Below are positions 32,045-42,568 of a stretch of 64,000 nucleotides of DNA, piece by piece. Made by a program: the position numbers and the translations under genes. The notes under the pieces were generated by a model. The model was not told the DNA's origin, ran no database searches, and saw only the letters and a list, made by a program, of their open reading frames with translations. Position 1 is the stretch's first letter. Each line of letters begins with the position of its first letter. This stretch comes from Azolla caroliniana. Its lineage: Eukaryota; Polypodiophyta. The DNA is taken from the NCBI GenBank assembly GCA_043228905.1, contig JBHGNT010000016.1:7626001-7690000 (forward strand), in the 5' to 3' direction.

Positions 32045-33367
32045 CTAATGACGAATGATACAATATTTGTGATAAAACTCGACGGATGTATTATCATTCG
32101 TGAGTTTATTGACAGATATCAAGTTTTTGGCTATGTTAGGTATATAGTAAACTTCATTGATTTCAATGAAGTTCCCATCAGAAAGTTCAAGATGAGCAGT
32201 CCCATGTCCAAGGGCATATTCAACCCCATTGTTCCCAAATCTAACCGGGAAAGGATGTTCTAAGGCCTTATAGTCTTTGAGCCATTCAACTCTTGAGGTG
32301 AGATGACATGTGGCACCTGTATCAAGAATCCACGTTGAAGTGGGAGAATTGTTAAATGAAGTGAGGGCCATGAAGGCAATGAAAGAATCTTCATTATCTT
32401 CATCGGAATTTTGGTCATTATCACATATGTGATTATTTGGATCGTAGTCATCATGAGATGCATTATAAGATTGGTCTTCTTTATATGTTCTTTTCCCGTT
32501 GTTAGAATTCCTATAACAATCTTTCGTTTCATGTCCGCTCCTTTGACAATTTTTACAAAAGGATCTAAGGAACCTAGATTTGTTATGATTCCTTGAATCG
32601 TTAAATTTAGAGGTTCGTGAATAAAATTTGGAGTTATTAGGTTGGTATGTTGATTTAGGTTTATTGTAAGGTTTTTTATTGTAATTTGGATGTTTGATAT
32701 AAAGTGCGGTGTGAGATGAGGAGGGTTGATTTATTGCCCTACGAAGTATGTTTTCTTGTGAGATTGATGCAACTAATGTTGGGACACTAATGTTGGCGGA
32801 TGTGGATTTTGTACTTATAAATGGTTGCCATGATGGGGGTAGGGCGGCTAACAAGAGGGCAGATTGAACGGAACTTGGCAAACTAAGTCCTGAAAGGATT
32901 ACATCATCAAGTCGAAGTCTCCAATTTTTAACGAATGTATCAACATCATCATTTTCATTCATATTCATATTTATTAATGTTTTTAAATTTGCAACTTGGG
33001 ACGTAACGTCCGTATGGAGGTAATCAGCCTCTAATCTATCCCATATTTGTTTGGAGGTAGTCAAGGTTCTCACACTTTGCTTAAGTGTGTCCTCCATATG
33101 AAGGAGAAGTTCTAAGCGAGCGTTTAAATCACGCCGCTTCCATGTTTGCACACCAAGTGCATTTGTGGGGGGGACATTGATGTCGGTGTCGGGGCACACG
33201 TCGGTTCCATCGACGATTTTTAACAAGTCATGTTGTTCTAATATAATTTCCATGGTCATACGCCATGGTTGATAATTTTTATCATTCAATTTTTCAATAT
33301 GATAAGTGCGAGACGATACCTGGGCGGCATTTGCCGCCACAGTTGCTATCACTCCACCGTTTGACAT
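32045..33367 (-). CDS. D gag-protease (open to a single TAG)
   Basis: It starts MSNGGVIATVAANAAQVSS at 33367, about 80 bp after the primer site. Gag: LNDKNYQPWRMTMEIILEQHDLL, then the UBN2-type region (WDRLEADYLHTDVTSQVANLKTLINM) and a CCHC knuckle CKNCQRSGHETKDC (about residue 285). Protease: STWILDTGATCHLTSRVEW with the catalytic DTGA intact (about 355). It ends at TAG 32045-32047, after CIIRH; the next codons TPSGRGYVVNCPRQGCLYLL are the usual continuation toward integrase. The TAG is probably a recent nonsense mutation; a leaky stop is the less likely alternative. Confidence 0.88.
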   Translation of the reverse strand: MSNGGVIATVAANAAQVSSRTYHIEKLNDKNYQPWRMTMEIILEQHDLLKIVDGTDVCPDTDINVPPTNALGVQTWKRRDLNARLELLLHMEDTLKQSVRTLTTSKQIWDRLEADYLHTDVTSQVANLKTLINMNMNENDDVDTFVKNWRLRLDDVILSGLSLPSSVQSALLLAALPPSWQPFISTKSTSANISVPTLVASISQENILRRAINQPSSSHTALYIKHPNYNKKPYNKPKSTYQPNNSKFYSRTSKFNDSRNHNKSRFLRSFCKNCQRSGHETKDCYRNSNNGKRTYKEDQSYNASHDDYDPNNHICDNDQNSDEDNEDSFIAFMALTSFNNSPTSTWILDTGATCHLTSRVEWLKDYKALEHPFPVRFGNNGVEYALGHGTAHLELSDGNFIEINEVYYIPNIAKNLISVNKLTNDNTSVEFYHKYCIIRH

Positions 33368-33447
33368 GGTCGAAAGTCGTTTCTTTAATTCGCACGTTCG
33401 TTATTAACACCGCGACACAAATCTTGGTGGGGTTGGACTCCTTCACC

Positions 33448-33459
33448 GCTCTGATACCA
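33448..33459 (-). promoter_or_regulatory. D primer binding site (initiator Met tRNA)
   Basis: Minus strand TGGTATCAGAGC immediately follows the LTR end ...TTTACCATA with no spacer. This shows that the LTR really ends in TA. Confidence 0.95.
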
Positions 33460-33700
33460 TATGGTAAACGAGAAATAGAAAGAGAGGGAGAAAGGGAGAG
33501 GGAGAAAGAGAGGGAGAAAGAATGTTTTTATGATAATGTGTGTTTGTCTCTCTCTCTACAACCAACCAACCGACCACAGAGAGAGAATGTGGTGGTTATA
33601 GGTGCACCCTATTTTTGGGGTGCACCTTTTCATATCATAAGGTTACGTTTTGTATTTACTTTCTTATTTACTTATTTACACTAATTAGTTTATTACAACA
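33460..33700 (-). mobile_element. D 5' LTR
   Basis: 241 bp. It differs from 22651-22891 at one site that I can see (GAGAGGGAG against GAGAGAGAG). The hairpin is at 33600-33627. TSD CTACT follows at 33701. Confidence 0.95.
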
Positions 33701-33705
33701 CTACT

Positions 33706-34687
33706 CGCCAAGGAAATAGAGTTCACGCTCGAAGAACTACTCAAACTCGACATTCAACCGTGGCACGACGTCCTTCGACGCCTCAATGGTGGCCTATCGG
33801 CAAGATATGGTGAAAGGATACACACCCACACTCCTCACACGCCCACAATCGTCAAACAACCCGAAGGACCGCTAGTCGATGTCCACGAAGCTCACTTCGA
33901 GAGCGACGATACTAGTTTCACTCTACCAATCTGCATCAATGGTAAGACGTGTGACGCAATCATTGACACCAGAGCAGGGTTAAGTATCGTCAGTTACGAA
34001 TGTTGGTGTAAGTGGGGGAGCCCAAGAATGCTTCCTTCAGATGTCAAACTACGAATGGCAGATGGGTCCATCCATAAGCTAGAAGGCATGATCCTTGCGC
34101 ATCACTTCACTATCCACGGAGTGGAGTTCAATCTCACCTTCGTTGTCACAAGATCGTCCAACCATGTGGCCTACGAGTGCTTACTAGGAAGACCATTCCT
34201 ACGTATAAGCCACCTAGTAATGGATTTTGGGAACGATATAATCTATATGCGTAAAGACAACAAAACCTTCCACATCAAAGCATACACACAAAAAGTGCAT
34301 AAACAAGAAGGCAGCCCTCTCGTAGACGATTGGTCAGAAACCACCAAGTTTGAGACCAACCTCCTAGCGTGCAACCCCACAAAGACAGTTCAACTCTTGA
34401 CTAGAGGCCAATTGTTTCCCCAAAGACTCACCACTTCCAAAGAGGGGAACGTACATGACAGAGACGACAAATCCGTCGCTTCCGAGACGTCAGAGATGAA
34501 TTGGGTACACGCTCTCGCCACAACCGACGCAATGTACCCTATAGGTACAAAGTGTTTTGAAGAGGACGGAGAAACAATCTATTGCTTCAACGTCACCACC
34601 CTGGGACCCCGGCGAAAAGAAGTAGACGTAAAGGACGAAGAACTGGTACAACGAGTCACACGTCCAGGTGACGCCACGACCACTTAG
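33706..34687 (+). pseudogene. E aspartic protease region
   Basis: This continues E's gag-pol after the D insertion. LPICINGKTCDAIIDTRAGLSIVSYECW (about 33925-34010) is a retropepsin with Asp-Thr-Arg where Asp-Thr-Gly is required, so it is probably dead. LRMADGSIHKLEGMI and AYECLLGRPFLRIS (flap and LGRPFL/ILGxxxL blocks) follow. The frame closes with TAG at 34685-34687. Confidence 0.75.
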
Positions 34688-34702
34688 AAGACTACAACGG
34701 AA

Positions 34703-35459
34703 GTGGACTTCCCAGAGCATTTCAAACTCTATGAAGAAGGGAATAGGGCAGTGGCTTGTAAGAGACCACAACGCACCCCCCAAGGCCTAGGAGAAGTCTA
34801 TGACGGACCGGAAAGGGTGAAAGATATCAACCTCGGGAAAGGGACAGACTCCAAACTGGTATTCATAGCCGCAGATCTCCAGTCCAACGAGGAGATGTCC
34901 TTGATCACCCTCCTCACGTAATTTAGCGACGTGTTTGCATGGTCGTACGTCAACATGAAGGGAGTCCCAGCCGAGGTCGTCACCCATAGTATCCCCATGC
35001 AAGCCGACGCCCGCCCAATCCGGCAAAGGCCACGCCCAATGAACCCTAACTACGCCCAACAAGTAAAAGCCGAAATCAACAAAATGTTGGTTGCAGGCAT
35101 TATCTACCCGATCGAACAAACTACTTGGGTCTCCTCGATTGTAGTCGTCCCGAAGAAAAACAACCAAATCCGCATATGTGTCGACTACCGCCAAGTTAAG
35201 GAAGCCACTATCATGGACAACTACCCAGTACCCTACATCGAGCATCTACTCGAAAGAATCGCGGGAGCAGAAGCTTATAGCTTCATCGACGGGTTCTCCG
35301 GGTACAACCAAATCTCGGTGGTCCCTGAGGATCAACACAAGAAAGCCTTCGCTTTCTACAACTTCTACTCATCCTCCTTGACTCTGGCCTGTACGAAGCC
35401 CCCCCCTTCCAACGGCACAACCACCCAACGTGGGGCCTCACCTTTGATTTGAATAAAGG
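34703..35459 (+). pseudogene. E reverse transcriptase, N-terminal part
   Basis: Two pieces separated by TAA at 34919-34921. VFAWSYVNMKGVP, ADARPIRQRPRPMNP, VSSIVVVPKKNNQIRICVDYRQVKEAT, YPVPYIEHLLERIAG and IDGFSGYNQISVVPEDQHKKAF follow the Tat/Athila pattern up to the palm. After KKAFAF the sequence no longer matches, and the YxDD box, RNase H and integrase are absent. F is inserted about 45 bp further on. Confidence 0.8.
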
Positions 35460-35504
35460 TTCAACTCATCGCCAACTGGTCGGCCTTTGGACCCGCGTCA
35501 ACGT

Positions 35505-36208
35505 TGTCGTAGTGTATTCCACACACTACGTGAAAACCATAAAATAATATATCCGATTTTAGATACATATAAATAAATAAATAATATATCAAAACATTTA
35601 TCACGTGCATGGAGAATGACTCGAACCCTGCACCTCCACGTAGATAAACCCCAACTTTACCATTGTATTAACTTATCTTTAGTGTTATATATATAGATTT
35701 AATACGTATAAGACCTTTATTTACACATACCTTTATTAAAAGATAAAAATCATGTATTCTTTAGGGTGTGAATATTTTATTTACACGTGACATTAAAAGT
35801 GACTCATGCACATCTAGCGTGCATGAGCCCTATACTTAGGAAATGACAAAGCATCACATGCACATTTAGTGTGCATGGACACTTTAGGCGAAAAAGCATG
35901 AAGCCATGCTTAGCCTCTTCCATCTTTATATAAGGAGGAGAGAAATATGTATAAGGTTGTTGATTAATATACAAGGATTGATCAATCTAATATATTCGTG
36001 GGATTCACGAATTTTGCCATCTAAATTACTCTTATAATCTAAATATTGTTTTAAATACACTAAACTCGTGGGATTCACAAGATTGCTATCTTACTTCTCT
36101 TTCTACTATTCATAACTAGCCTTAAGTTGTATTCCTCTTCCTCCTAGTCCAAAACCTCGGCGGTTCCCACCCGACTCACGCAATGATCTGGAGCCGAAAG
36201 GCACGACA
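35505..36208 (+). mobile_element. F 5' LTR
   Basis: U3 holds an antisense tRNA-like block (35618-35670) and AT-rich repeats; TATATAAGG at about 35930 is the likely TATA box. Downstream are two hairpins with loop GGATT: ATTCGTG/CACGAAT (35994-36012) and CTCGTG/CACAAG (36065-36081, one pair broken). Confidence 0.92.
35618..35670 (-). other. tRNA-like A/B boxes, antisense in F U3
   Basis: Minus strand TAATACAATGG (35670-35660) followed 53 nt in all by GGGTTCGAGTC (35628-35618). In the 3' LTR (41974-42026) the B box has decayed to GGTTTGAGTC. Confidence 0.55.
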
Positions 36209-36246
36209 CAGTTGATGAACCCGACGTGAAGACGGGTGGCAAGGAG

Positions 36247-38289
36247 ATGGAAAATCAACCGGAGGCTAGCAACATGATGATGATGTTCGAGCGCATGCTA
36301 CAAGAACAACGCATGATGTCGGAGATAGCGGCATCAGTGGAGTGACTCGTGCAACGAAACGGGCAATTCAACGGGAAAGACGTGTCGCGGTATCTTCGGG
36401 ACTACAAGGCGGAGATGCTACGGTGCGGAATATCGGAAGGACTGCAAGTGACGTCCTTCAACCGGGTGGCGACCGACGGGCTTCAAGCAAGCATCCATGG
36501 GCTACGACAGGAAAATCCGACATGGGAGGCGTTTGAAGTAGAGCTAAAGAGGACGTTCGCCATCGAGGATTCCTCCAAGGCGACGCGAAGGGAATTCGAA
36601 GATTGGGTGGAGACGCCGGACAAGGGATTGAAGGTCGTTGATGTGTTTTCGGCATTCGAAATCCGGTTCGGGAGGTTGTCCGCGAGAGATCAAGCTATCC
36701 TCGTACCGGACAAGGTGATCATGTTCTTGCGAGCCGTGGACGTCCGGGACCGGAAAGATCTCGGAGTGCTCTTGGAGGACACGACCACGGAGAGTGGCCT
36801 CACCGAAACATGGGAAAGCGTGCAGGATATCGTCGCACGATACACGAAGAGGGGGCAATGGCTTGCCAACGAGGAAAAGAGGGTTTCGGAACCGATTCCA
36901 AAACCGAGAACCGGATTGGAAGACCATCCACCGAGGGCTCGGGAGACTACAACCGAGAAGGGGATTGATGCATCTACGGTGGAGCAACTATTGAAGGAGA
37001 TGGAGAATCTGAAGATCGCGATAGTGAAGAAGTCGGATGATCGCCCCACAAACTCCAAGTATACGGACCGACGGTGCATATGGTGCGATAGCGCCGAACA
37101 CGATCGGAGGGATTGCGACAAGCATAAGGAGGCGCTACGGCGAGATCTCATCTACTACGAGGGAAACCGGATTCATTCGATGGACTCTCGGAAGCCACTC
37201 CGACCGAACTTCCGGAAAGGCGGCATGAAGAAGGTGCTTGAGGAGGAATTGGCAGCAAGAAGCAACTATGCGACAACCGCGGGAATATGTGTCGGGGAGT
37301 CATCGAGAGCAAAGACGTCTTTTTGGTCAGAAGTTCTAGAAAACACCGAGAAAACCGACTCCAACGAGATCCGAAGCACCGCGGAAGGCGTTCGGGAAGC
37401 TACGGGATGGGAGTGCCCTGTCGACAAGAATAGCGTATACGCCCTATGTCAATTGCATAAGGTGTATGTGGACGAGAAACGACGACGCACGGAGGATGCG
37501 GCCAGGCCATCAAAGATACCGGAAAGCTGGAACTTCGGAGGTAAGGGAAAAGAAAAGGTGACTCCGGCATTCAAGCTTGCCTCGGACATAGAACAACAAA
37601 CCGACTTGAAAAGAGTGTTCGAGGAAAGAATCTTGGATAGCCGGGTAGTTTTCTCGCTTCGGGAGCTACTCGGAATAGCAAAGAAGGAGTTCCACGATCT
37701 TCTCGTGGATCTCGTGAAGCGAAAAAGACAAAGTACGGAGGAAAATGCTCCAAGGGTGAATGCGAACACCGTTTTAATGAACGACGTCGAAGTGGAGGAC
37801 GAAATTCCGAACTCCCACTATACAAGGCCACATTGGGCACGCGCGACTACGGAGACTCCGGTCCGAATCGGCAACATCAAAGAACCCGTGCTAGCATTGA
37901 TTGATCACGGATCGGAGATCAACTTGATGTCCAAGGAGTTCTACCGGAAGGGGAAGTGGCCTATTAACACCAACCATGGATGGAAGATTCGGGCGACCAC
38001 CAAAGCAACGGAAGATCTATTTGCGGCTTGTCCGGATGTGACGGTGAAGATCGGGGATGTCGAGATCGACCAAAATTTCTTCGTACAAGATGAGATTTCA
38101 CATTCCGTCATCCTCGGCCAACCCTTTATCACGGCATCACGGATGGAGACGAAGGTGCTTGATAGCGGTGCAGCTTTTGCGCGAATTCGGAGCCAAAACG
38201 GTGGGAAATCCATCCAATTCCTAACGGTGCTGGCAAATCACGAAAGGAACAAGAGGGAACTCTTGTCCCAAGTGAGAATGGATTTTTAA
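36247..38289 (+). pseudogene. F gag-protease with one premature TGA
   Basis: By comparison with G, translation should start at ATG 36247 (MENQPEASNMMMMFERM). Codon 33 is TGA (36343-36345) where G has CGG; an ancestral CGA would need one C-to-T change. Beyond it the frame is open for 646 codons: gag core (GQFNGKDVSRYLRDYKAEML, ENPTWEAFEVELKRTF), CCHC knuckle CIWCDSAEHDRRDC (37075-37116) and protease ALIDHGSEINLMS with Asp-His-Gly at 37903-37911. It ends Asp-Phe-stop, as P does. Confidence 0.85.
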
Positions 38290-38588
38290 AGAGGACTGTT
38301 GCGGAGTGGGGAAGTGATAGTCCGAGAAGCCCTGATACCCCACACAGGAAGAAAACTCTCGGAGCAAAACATGTACGAATCGGTCCGGATGGGGCATCTA
38401 CGTACACGACCGTAACCGGAGGATTGAAGAAAGGATACTGACAAGTGGAGGATAAGTTGCGGTCGGCATCAATAATAAAAGAAGATGAAGAAATCGTGGG
38501 GATAGTCGAAGAAGTGTTCTATGGGAGCATGCTACAATGACTTGAAGAGCTTGCGGAAGATAAAAGCCAAGGGAACCGGGTAGTCCCG
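38290..38588 (+). other. Spacer between F gag-protease and pol frames
   Basis: About 300 bp with stops in all frames. P has similar sequence at 1549-1597 and beyond. Whether this is a true intergenic linker of the family or decay at the protease-RT junction cannot be decided from two copies. No slippery heptamer or internal splice signal is convincing. Confidence 0.5.
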
Positions 38589-41500
38589 GTGGAATCGGTC
38601 GAGATGTACGAGATCATTGCGAAAATGGAGTCGGATACGCTCCGCAAAGAAGAAGCAATGGTAAGTATGAAATACAAGACCGTGGAGAAGAAGGTGAAAC
38701 CGGCCGCGGGACCGCTACCTGCCGATAGCGAACAAAAGAGGAAAGAAGTCTCGGGAGATCCGACACTTCGGAAGTCCGTGGATATCGGACATGCCTTCAC
38801 GGATGAGACCCGGAAGAAACTTCGGATCGGTGGAGGTGGGTTCCTATTACAAAAAGAAGAAGAACGGTTTCGCGAGATGTTGGAGCAACACGGCAAAGCG
38901 TTTGCATTTACATCAAGGGAGATAGGGTGCGTCGATCCGAGAATGGTGGAGCCGATGGTGATCTTCACGATTGACCATGTACCGTGGAACCTGAAGCCGA
39001 TTCCGGTGCCGCGAGCGCATATTCCGAAAGTCATTGACTTGCTCAAGGAGAAGGTGGCGATGGGGATTCTAGAGCCATCAACTGCTCCGTACTCAAATCG
39101 ATGGTTTACGGTTCCGAAGAAGAATGGGTCACTCCGATTCATCCAAGACTTGCAACCGGTGAATAAGGTCACGATCCGGAACTCGGGAGTCGGTCCGATA
39201 GTGGACGAATTTGCGGAAGCTTTTGCCGGTCGTGCGATATACTCCATCGGAGACCTATACTCGGGGTATGACCAATTCCAACTAGCCGTGGAGAGCCGAG
39301 ACATCACAACCATGCGAACACCGATAGGATTAGTCCGAATGTGCACACTACCACAAGGAGCGACAAACTCAGTTGCTCATATGATGAACGCGATGAACAA
39401 GGTGCTTCGAGACTGCATTCCGGAGATAACGATGCCGTTCCTCGATGACATTCCGATGAAAGGATGCATGGTAGAAGAAAAAGATGAGACTATGGATGAT
39501 CGGGGATGCCGAAAGTTCGTGGTCGACCATATTCATGATTGCGAGAAAGTGTTGCGAAAGCTAGAAGATGTGCACCTAACACTTTCCGGGGAGAAATCGG
39601 CATTCGGGCAAGAAGAAATATTGGTGGTCGGACATCTATGTGGGCCCTACGGCCGAAGACCGTCACCAACAAAGATCGATGTGATTCAAGCTATGGAGGA
39701 AGTATGCGAGTCAACATCCGAAGTCCGAAGGTTTCTCGGTGCATGTGCATTCTATCACATCTGGATTCCAAACTATGCACATATAGCAGACCCGCTCTAC
39801 CACTTGTTGCGGAAAGGTAAGAAATTCGAATGGAAACCGGAACACACCAAAGCCATGAAGAAATTGAAGAAGACACTTCGGAGGGCGGAAGCACTTAAGA
39901 AGCCGAGCTACGACCGACCGATCATAGTAACGGTTGATATAAGTCCAACCGGTATCGGGTGGGTCATCAATCAAGCCGACTCGGATGGTTCGCGGTATCC
40001 GATCCGATTCGGAGCAAAGGTTCTCAACGAAAGGCAACGTGGTTATGCACAAGTCAAAAGAGAATTGTGGGGAGTCGTGTCGGCGATAAAATCGGATCCA
40101 GATTATTTGATCGGAGCCAAAGTGGTGATCGAGACGGATTGTCTTCCGATACTCGGGATGATGCGGTGTTGTACGATACCGGATGTAGCTATGGTAAGGT
40201 GGGTTGCATATGTCAAGTCGCTTAATCCGGAGGTTCGACACATCTCGGGGAAGGACAACGCGGTAGCGAATATGTTATCAAGGGCTCGGTTCGGAGATGA
40301 CATAACCGAATCGGATAATGAAGAAGTTTCCGAAGACTACTTCGCGTCGGAGCACATATGCCGAGTGAACGTAATCCGAGAATTCCGGGAAGAAGAATAC
40401 GAGGGAGAAAGCTTGATGATCGGAAAGATGTTACAAGAGGTCGAGGATTCAACAAACGATAAAGGAAGAAGTGCCGAGATCCGAAGGAAGAAGAGGCAAG
40501 TCCAAAAGTTCTTCTTGGAAAACGGATTAATATGGAGGGCGCCGAAAAGACCGGATGGTATACCACTTCGAGTAGTCGGGACCAAAGAGCAACGAAACCG
40601 GATAATGTCTGAGTTTCACGAATCCGATTGGGCTGGACACCGAAGAACATGGGCAACATTTGTGAAGATCAAGCAAAAATATTGGTGGAAGAAAATGTAC
40701 AAAGATGTTGCGGAGTTCACGGAAAGCTGCGAGAAATGTCAAGTCTACTCCGGGGTTCGACATCGAGATGAGTTACATCCGACATTCTCACCAACAATCA
40801 ACTTCAAGTGGATGGTCGACATAGTGGCCATGCCGACCGGGATCAGACAAAAGAAATACTTGGTATTAGCTCGGGTAGAAGGTCGAGCGCTTCAGAGGAA
40901 AACGTGTTCCGCGGTATGCCAATTTCTTTTGGAGGAAGTATTTTGCAGGTACGGGTGTGTAGGACAAGTGATTGTGGACCGGGGAGAACTCGACTCGGAC
41001 AAAGCTAGGGGATTCTTCGCCAAACACGGAGTTCGGTTATCGCTGACAACGGCATACAATCTGGAGGCCAACGGGAAAATCGAACGAGGACATAGTCCAA
41101 TCATGAAAGCACTTGCAAAGGCATGCGATGGAAAGGTGAAGGACTGGCCGCAGATGCTTCCGTATGCACTATGGGCGGATCGGACGACGCATAGCTCAGT
41201 AACCGGTTACATGCCGGCAGAACTCATGACCGGACAAGCACCGGTAATGCCGACGGAAACCGCGATCACAACATGGACAGTGCTATCGTGGAAGGAAGAG
41301 ATGAGCCGGGAAGAACTACTAGCGGTCCGGATACGACAACTAGAGGGAAGACCGGCAGACATAGCGGAAGCAATACGTCGACAACAAGAAGCACGGTTCC
41401 GGAACAAAAGTCGGTTCGACACAAAGCACCGACTACGACCGAGGAGGATTGAAGAAGGAGATTGGGTGATCGTCTATGACAGTAGTTTGGACCATCAACA

Positions 41501-41903
41501 TACAACGATGCGGAAATTCGCGAAAAGGTGGTTCGGGCCATACGAGGTTCGGAAAGTCTTCGACAACGGAACGTACCGACTGTCCGAGTTGGATGGAACA
41601 ATACTACGAGTGCCTATAGCTGGGAAGCGGGTGAAGATTTTCAAGAAGCGGACCGACGACAAACCCTATGTGATCCAAGCCAAGGCCGACAACGAGGAGC
41701 AATCGGACGAAGACCACGATGATGCGGGAAGCGAAGAAAGTGAATTACAACTCATAGTCAACATAAGGGGAGAATCGGAGGAAGCTTTGGGTGAAGACGG
41801 ATATGAGGAATCGAGAACTTCGGCACATACCGGAAGATGTGCGGGTTCGGAGGGGGCGAGTGTCGTAGTGTATTCCACACACTACGTGAAAACCATAAAA
41901 TAA
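38589..41903 (+). CDS. F pol (reverse transcriptase, RNase H, integrase)
   Basis: Open for 1,104 codons; the last 14 run into the LTR. Reverse transcriptase: HVPWNLKPIPVPRAH, FTVPKKNGSLRFIQDLQPVNK, SIGDLYSGYDQFQL and MPFLDDIPMKG (Asp 286 and 287; FLDD for YxDD). RNase H: TVDISPTGIGWVI (about 440), IETDCLPILGM, RHISGKDNAVANMLSRARF. Integrase: zinc region HESDWAGHRRTW...CEKCQVY (about 675-720), D744, D797 and E832 in a D-x52-D-x34-E layout, then a WFGPYEV (GPY/F) module near 980. All catalytic residues are present. The acidic tail after 1020 has no recognised fold. The start codon is uncertain (first ATG 38589 or later 38604). Confidence 0.88.
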   Translation: MESVEMYEIIAKMESDTLRKEEAMVSMKYKTVEKKVKPAAGPLPADSEQKRKEVSGDPTLRKSVDIGHAFTDETRKKLRIGGGGFLLQKEEERFREMLEQHGKAFAFTSREIGCVDPRMVEPMVIFTIDHVPWNLKPIPVPRAHIPKVIDLLKEKVAMGILEPSTAPYSNRWFTVPKKNGSLRFIQDLQPVNKVTIRNSGVGPIVDEFAEAFAGRAIYSIGDLYSGYDQFQLAVESRDITTMRTPIGLVRMCTLPQGATNSVAHMMNAMNKVLRDCIPEITMPFLDDIPMKGCMVEEKDETMDDRGCRKFVVDHIHDCEKVLRKLEDVHLTLSGEKSAFGQEEILVVGHLCGPYGRRPSPTKIDVIQAMEEVCESTSEVRRFLGACAFYHIWIPNYAHIADPLYHLLRKGKKFEWKPEHTKAMKKLKKTLRRAEALKKPSYDRPIIVTVDISPTGIGWVINQADSDGSRYPIRFGAKVLNERQRGYAQVKRELWGVVSAIKSDPDYLIGAKVVIETDCLPILGMMRCCTIPDVAMVRWVAYVKSLNPEVRHISGKDNAVANMLSRARFGDDITESDNEEVSEDYFASEHICRVNVIREFREEEYEGESLMIGKMLQEVEDSTNDKGRSAEIRRKKRQVQKFFLENGLIWRAPKRPDGIPLRVVGTKEQRNRIMSEFHESDWAGHRRTWATFVKIKQKYWWKKMYKDVAEFTESCEKCQVYSGVRHRDELHPTFSPTINFKWMVDIVAMPTGIRQKKYLVLARVEGRALQRKTCSAVCQFLLEEVFCRYGCVGQVIVDRGELDSDKARGFFAKHGVRLSLTTAYNLEANGKIERGHSPIMKALAKACDGKVKDWPQMLPYALWADRTTHSSVTGYMPAELMTGQAPVMPTETAITTWTVLSWKEEMSREELLAVRIRQLEGRPADIAEAIRRQQEARFRNKSRFDTKHRLRPRRIEEGDWVIVYDSSLDHQHTTMRKFAKRWFGPYEVRKVFDNGTYRLSELDGTILRVPIAGKRVKIFKKRTDDKPYVIQAKADNEEQSDEDHDDAGSEESELQLIVNIRGESEEALGEDGYEESRTSAHTGRCAGSEGASVVVYSTHYVKTIK

Positions 41904-42564
41904 TATATCCGATTTTAGATACATATAAATAAATAAATAATATATCAAAACATTTATCATGTGCATGGGGAAGGACTCAAACCTTGCACCTCCACGTAGA
42001 TAAACCCCAACTTTACCATTGTATTAACTTATCTTTAGTGTTATATATATAGATTTAATACGTATAAGACCTTTATTTACACATACCTTTATTAAAAGAT
42101 AAAAATCATGTATTCTTTAGGGTGTGAATATTTTATTTACACGTGACATTAAAAGTGACTCATGCACATCTAGCGTGCATGAGCCCTATACTTAGGAAAT
42201 GACAAAGCATCACATGCACATTTAGTGTGCATGGACACTTTAGGTGAAAAAGCATGAAGCCATGCTTAGCCTCTTCCATCTTTATATAAGGAGGAGAGAA
42301 ATATGTATAAGGTTGTTGATTAATATACAAGGATTGATCAATCTAATATATTCGTGGGATTCACGAATTTTGCCATCTAAATTACTCGTATAATCTAAAT
42401 ATTGTTTTAAATACACTAAACTCGTGGGATTCACGAGGTTGCTATCTTACTTCTCTTTCTACTATTCATAACTAGCCTTAAGTTGTATTCCTCTTCCTCC
42501 TAGTCCAAAACCTTGGTAGTTCCCACCCGACTCACGCAACGATCTGGAGCCGAAAGGCACGACA
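41861..42564 (+). mobile_element. F 3' LTR
   Basis: Starts TGTCGTAGTGTATTCC right after the polypurine tract. Differences from the 5' LTR include GGGGAAGGACTC for GGAGAATGACTC and CACGAGGTTGC for CACAAGATTGC, so its second hairpin is intact while that of the 5' LTR is broken. Confidence 0.92.
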
Positions 42565-42568
42565 ACGT

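Larger units (their letters stand above)
22651..33700 (-). mobile_element. Element D: near-complete copia element with TSD CTACT, split by B
   Basis: D is flanked by CTACT (22646-22650 and 33701-33705). LTRs of 241 bp lie at 22651-22891 and 33460-33700; I see one mismatch between them. An initiator-Met primer site directly abuts the 5' LTR, and a polypurine tract (GGGGGGG) abuts the 3' LTR. Coding runs gag-protease-integrase-reverse transcriptase-RNase H in one frame with a single TAG (32045-32047). B interrupts at CCTAG; removing B restores the frame exactly (…YLL-GRSVVP…). Confidence 0.95.
35505..42564 (+). mobile_element. Element F: gypsy element with 704-bp LTRs
   Basis: LTRs 35505-36208 and 41861-42564 (TGTCGTAGTG...GGCACGACA) differ at about a dozen sites. 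It is flanked by ACGT (35501-35504, 42565-42568), or AACGT if the last LTR base is counted. A primer-site-like TTGATGAACCCGACGTG follows the 5' LTR; I could not assign its tRNA. A polypurine tract GGAGGGGGCGAG precedes the 3' LTR. It has a gag-protease frame with one TGA and a separate pol frame, and no chromodomain. Sister of P, and it shares gag, leader and LTR layout with G. Confidence 0.93.

Noticed and set aside
36209-36228. Self-priming in F and G, as in B
   Set aside because: The word after the F/G LTR (TTGATGAACCCGACG or TTGGTGAACCCGACG) has no matching complement at the predicted transcript start, so a tRNA primer is more likely, though I could not name it.
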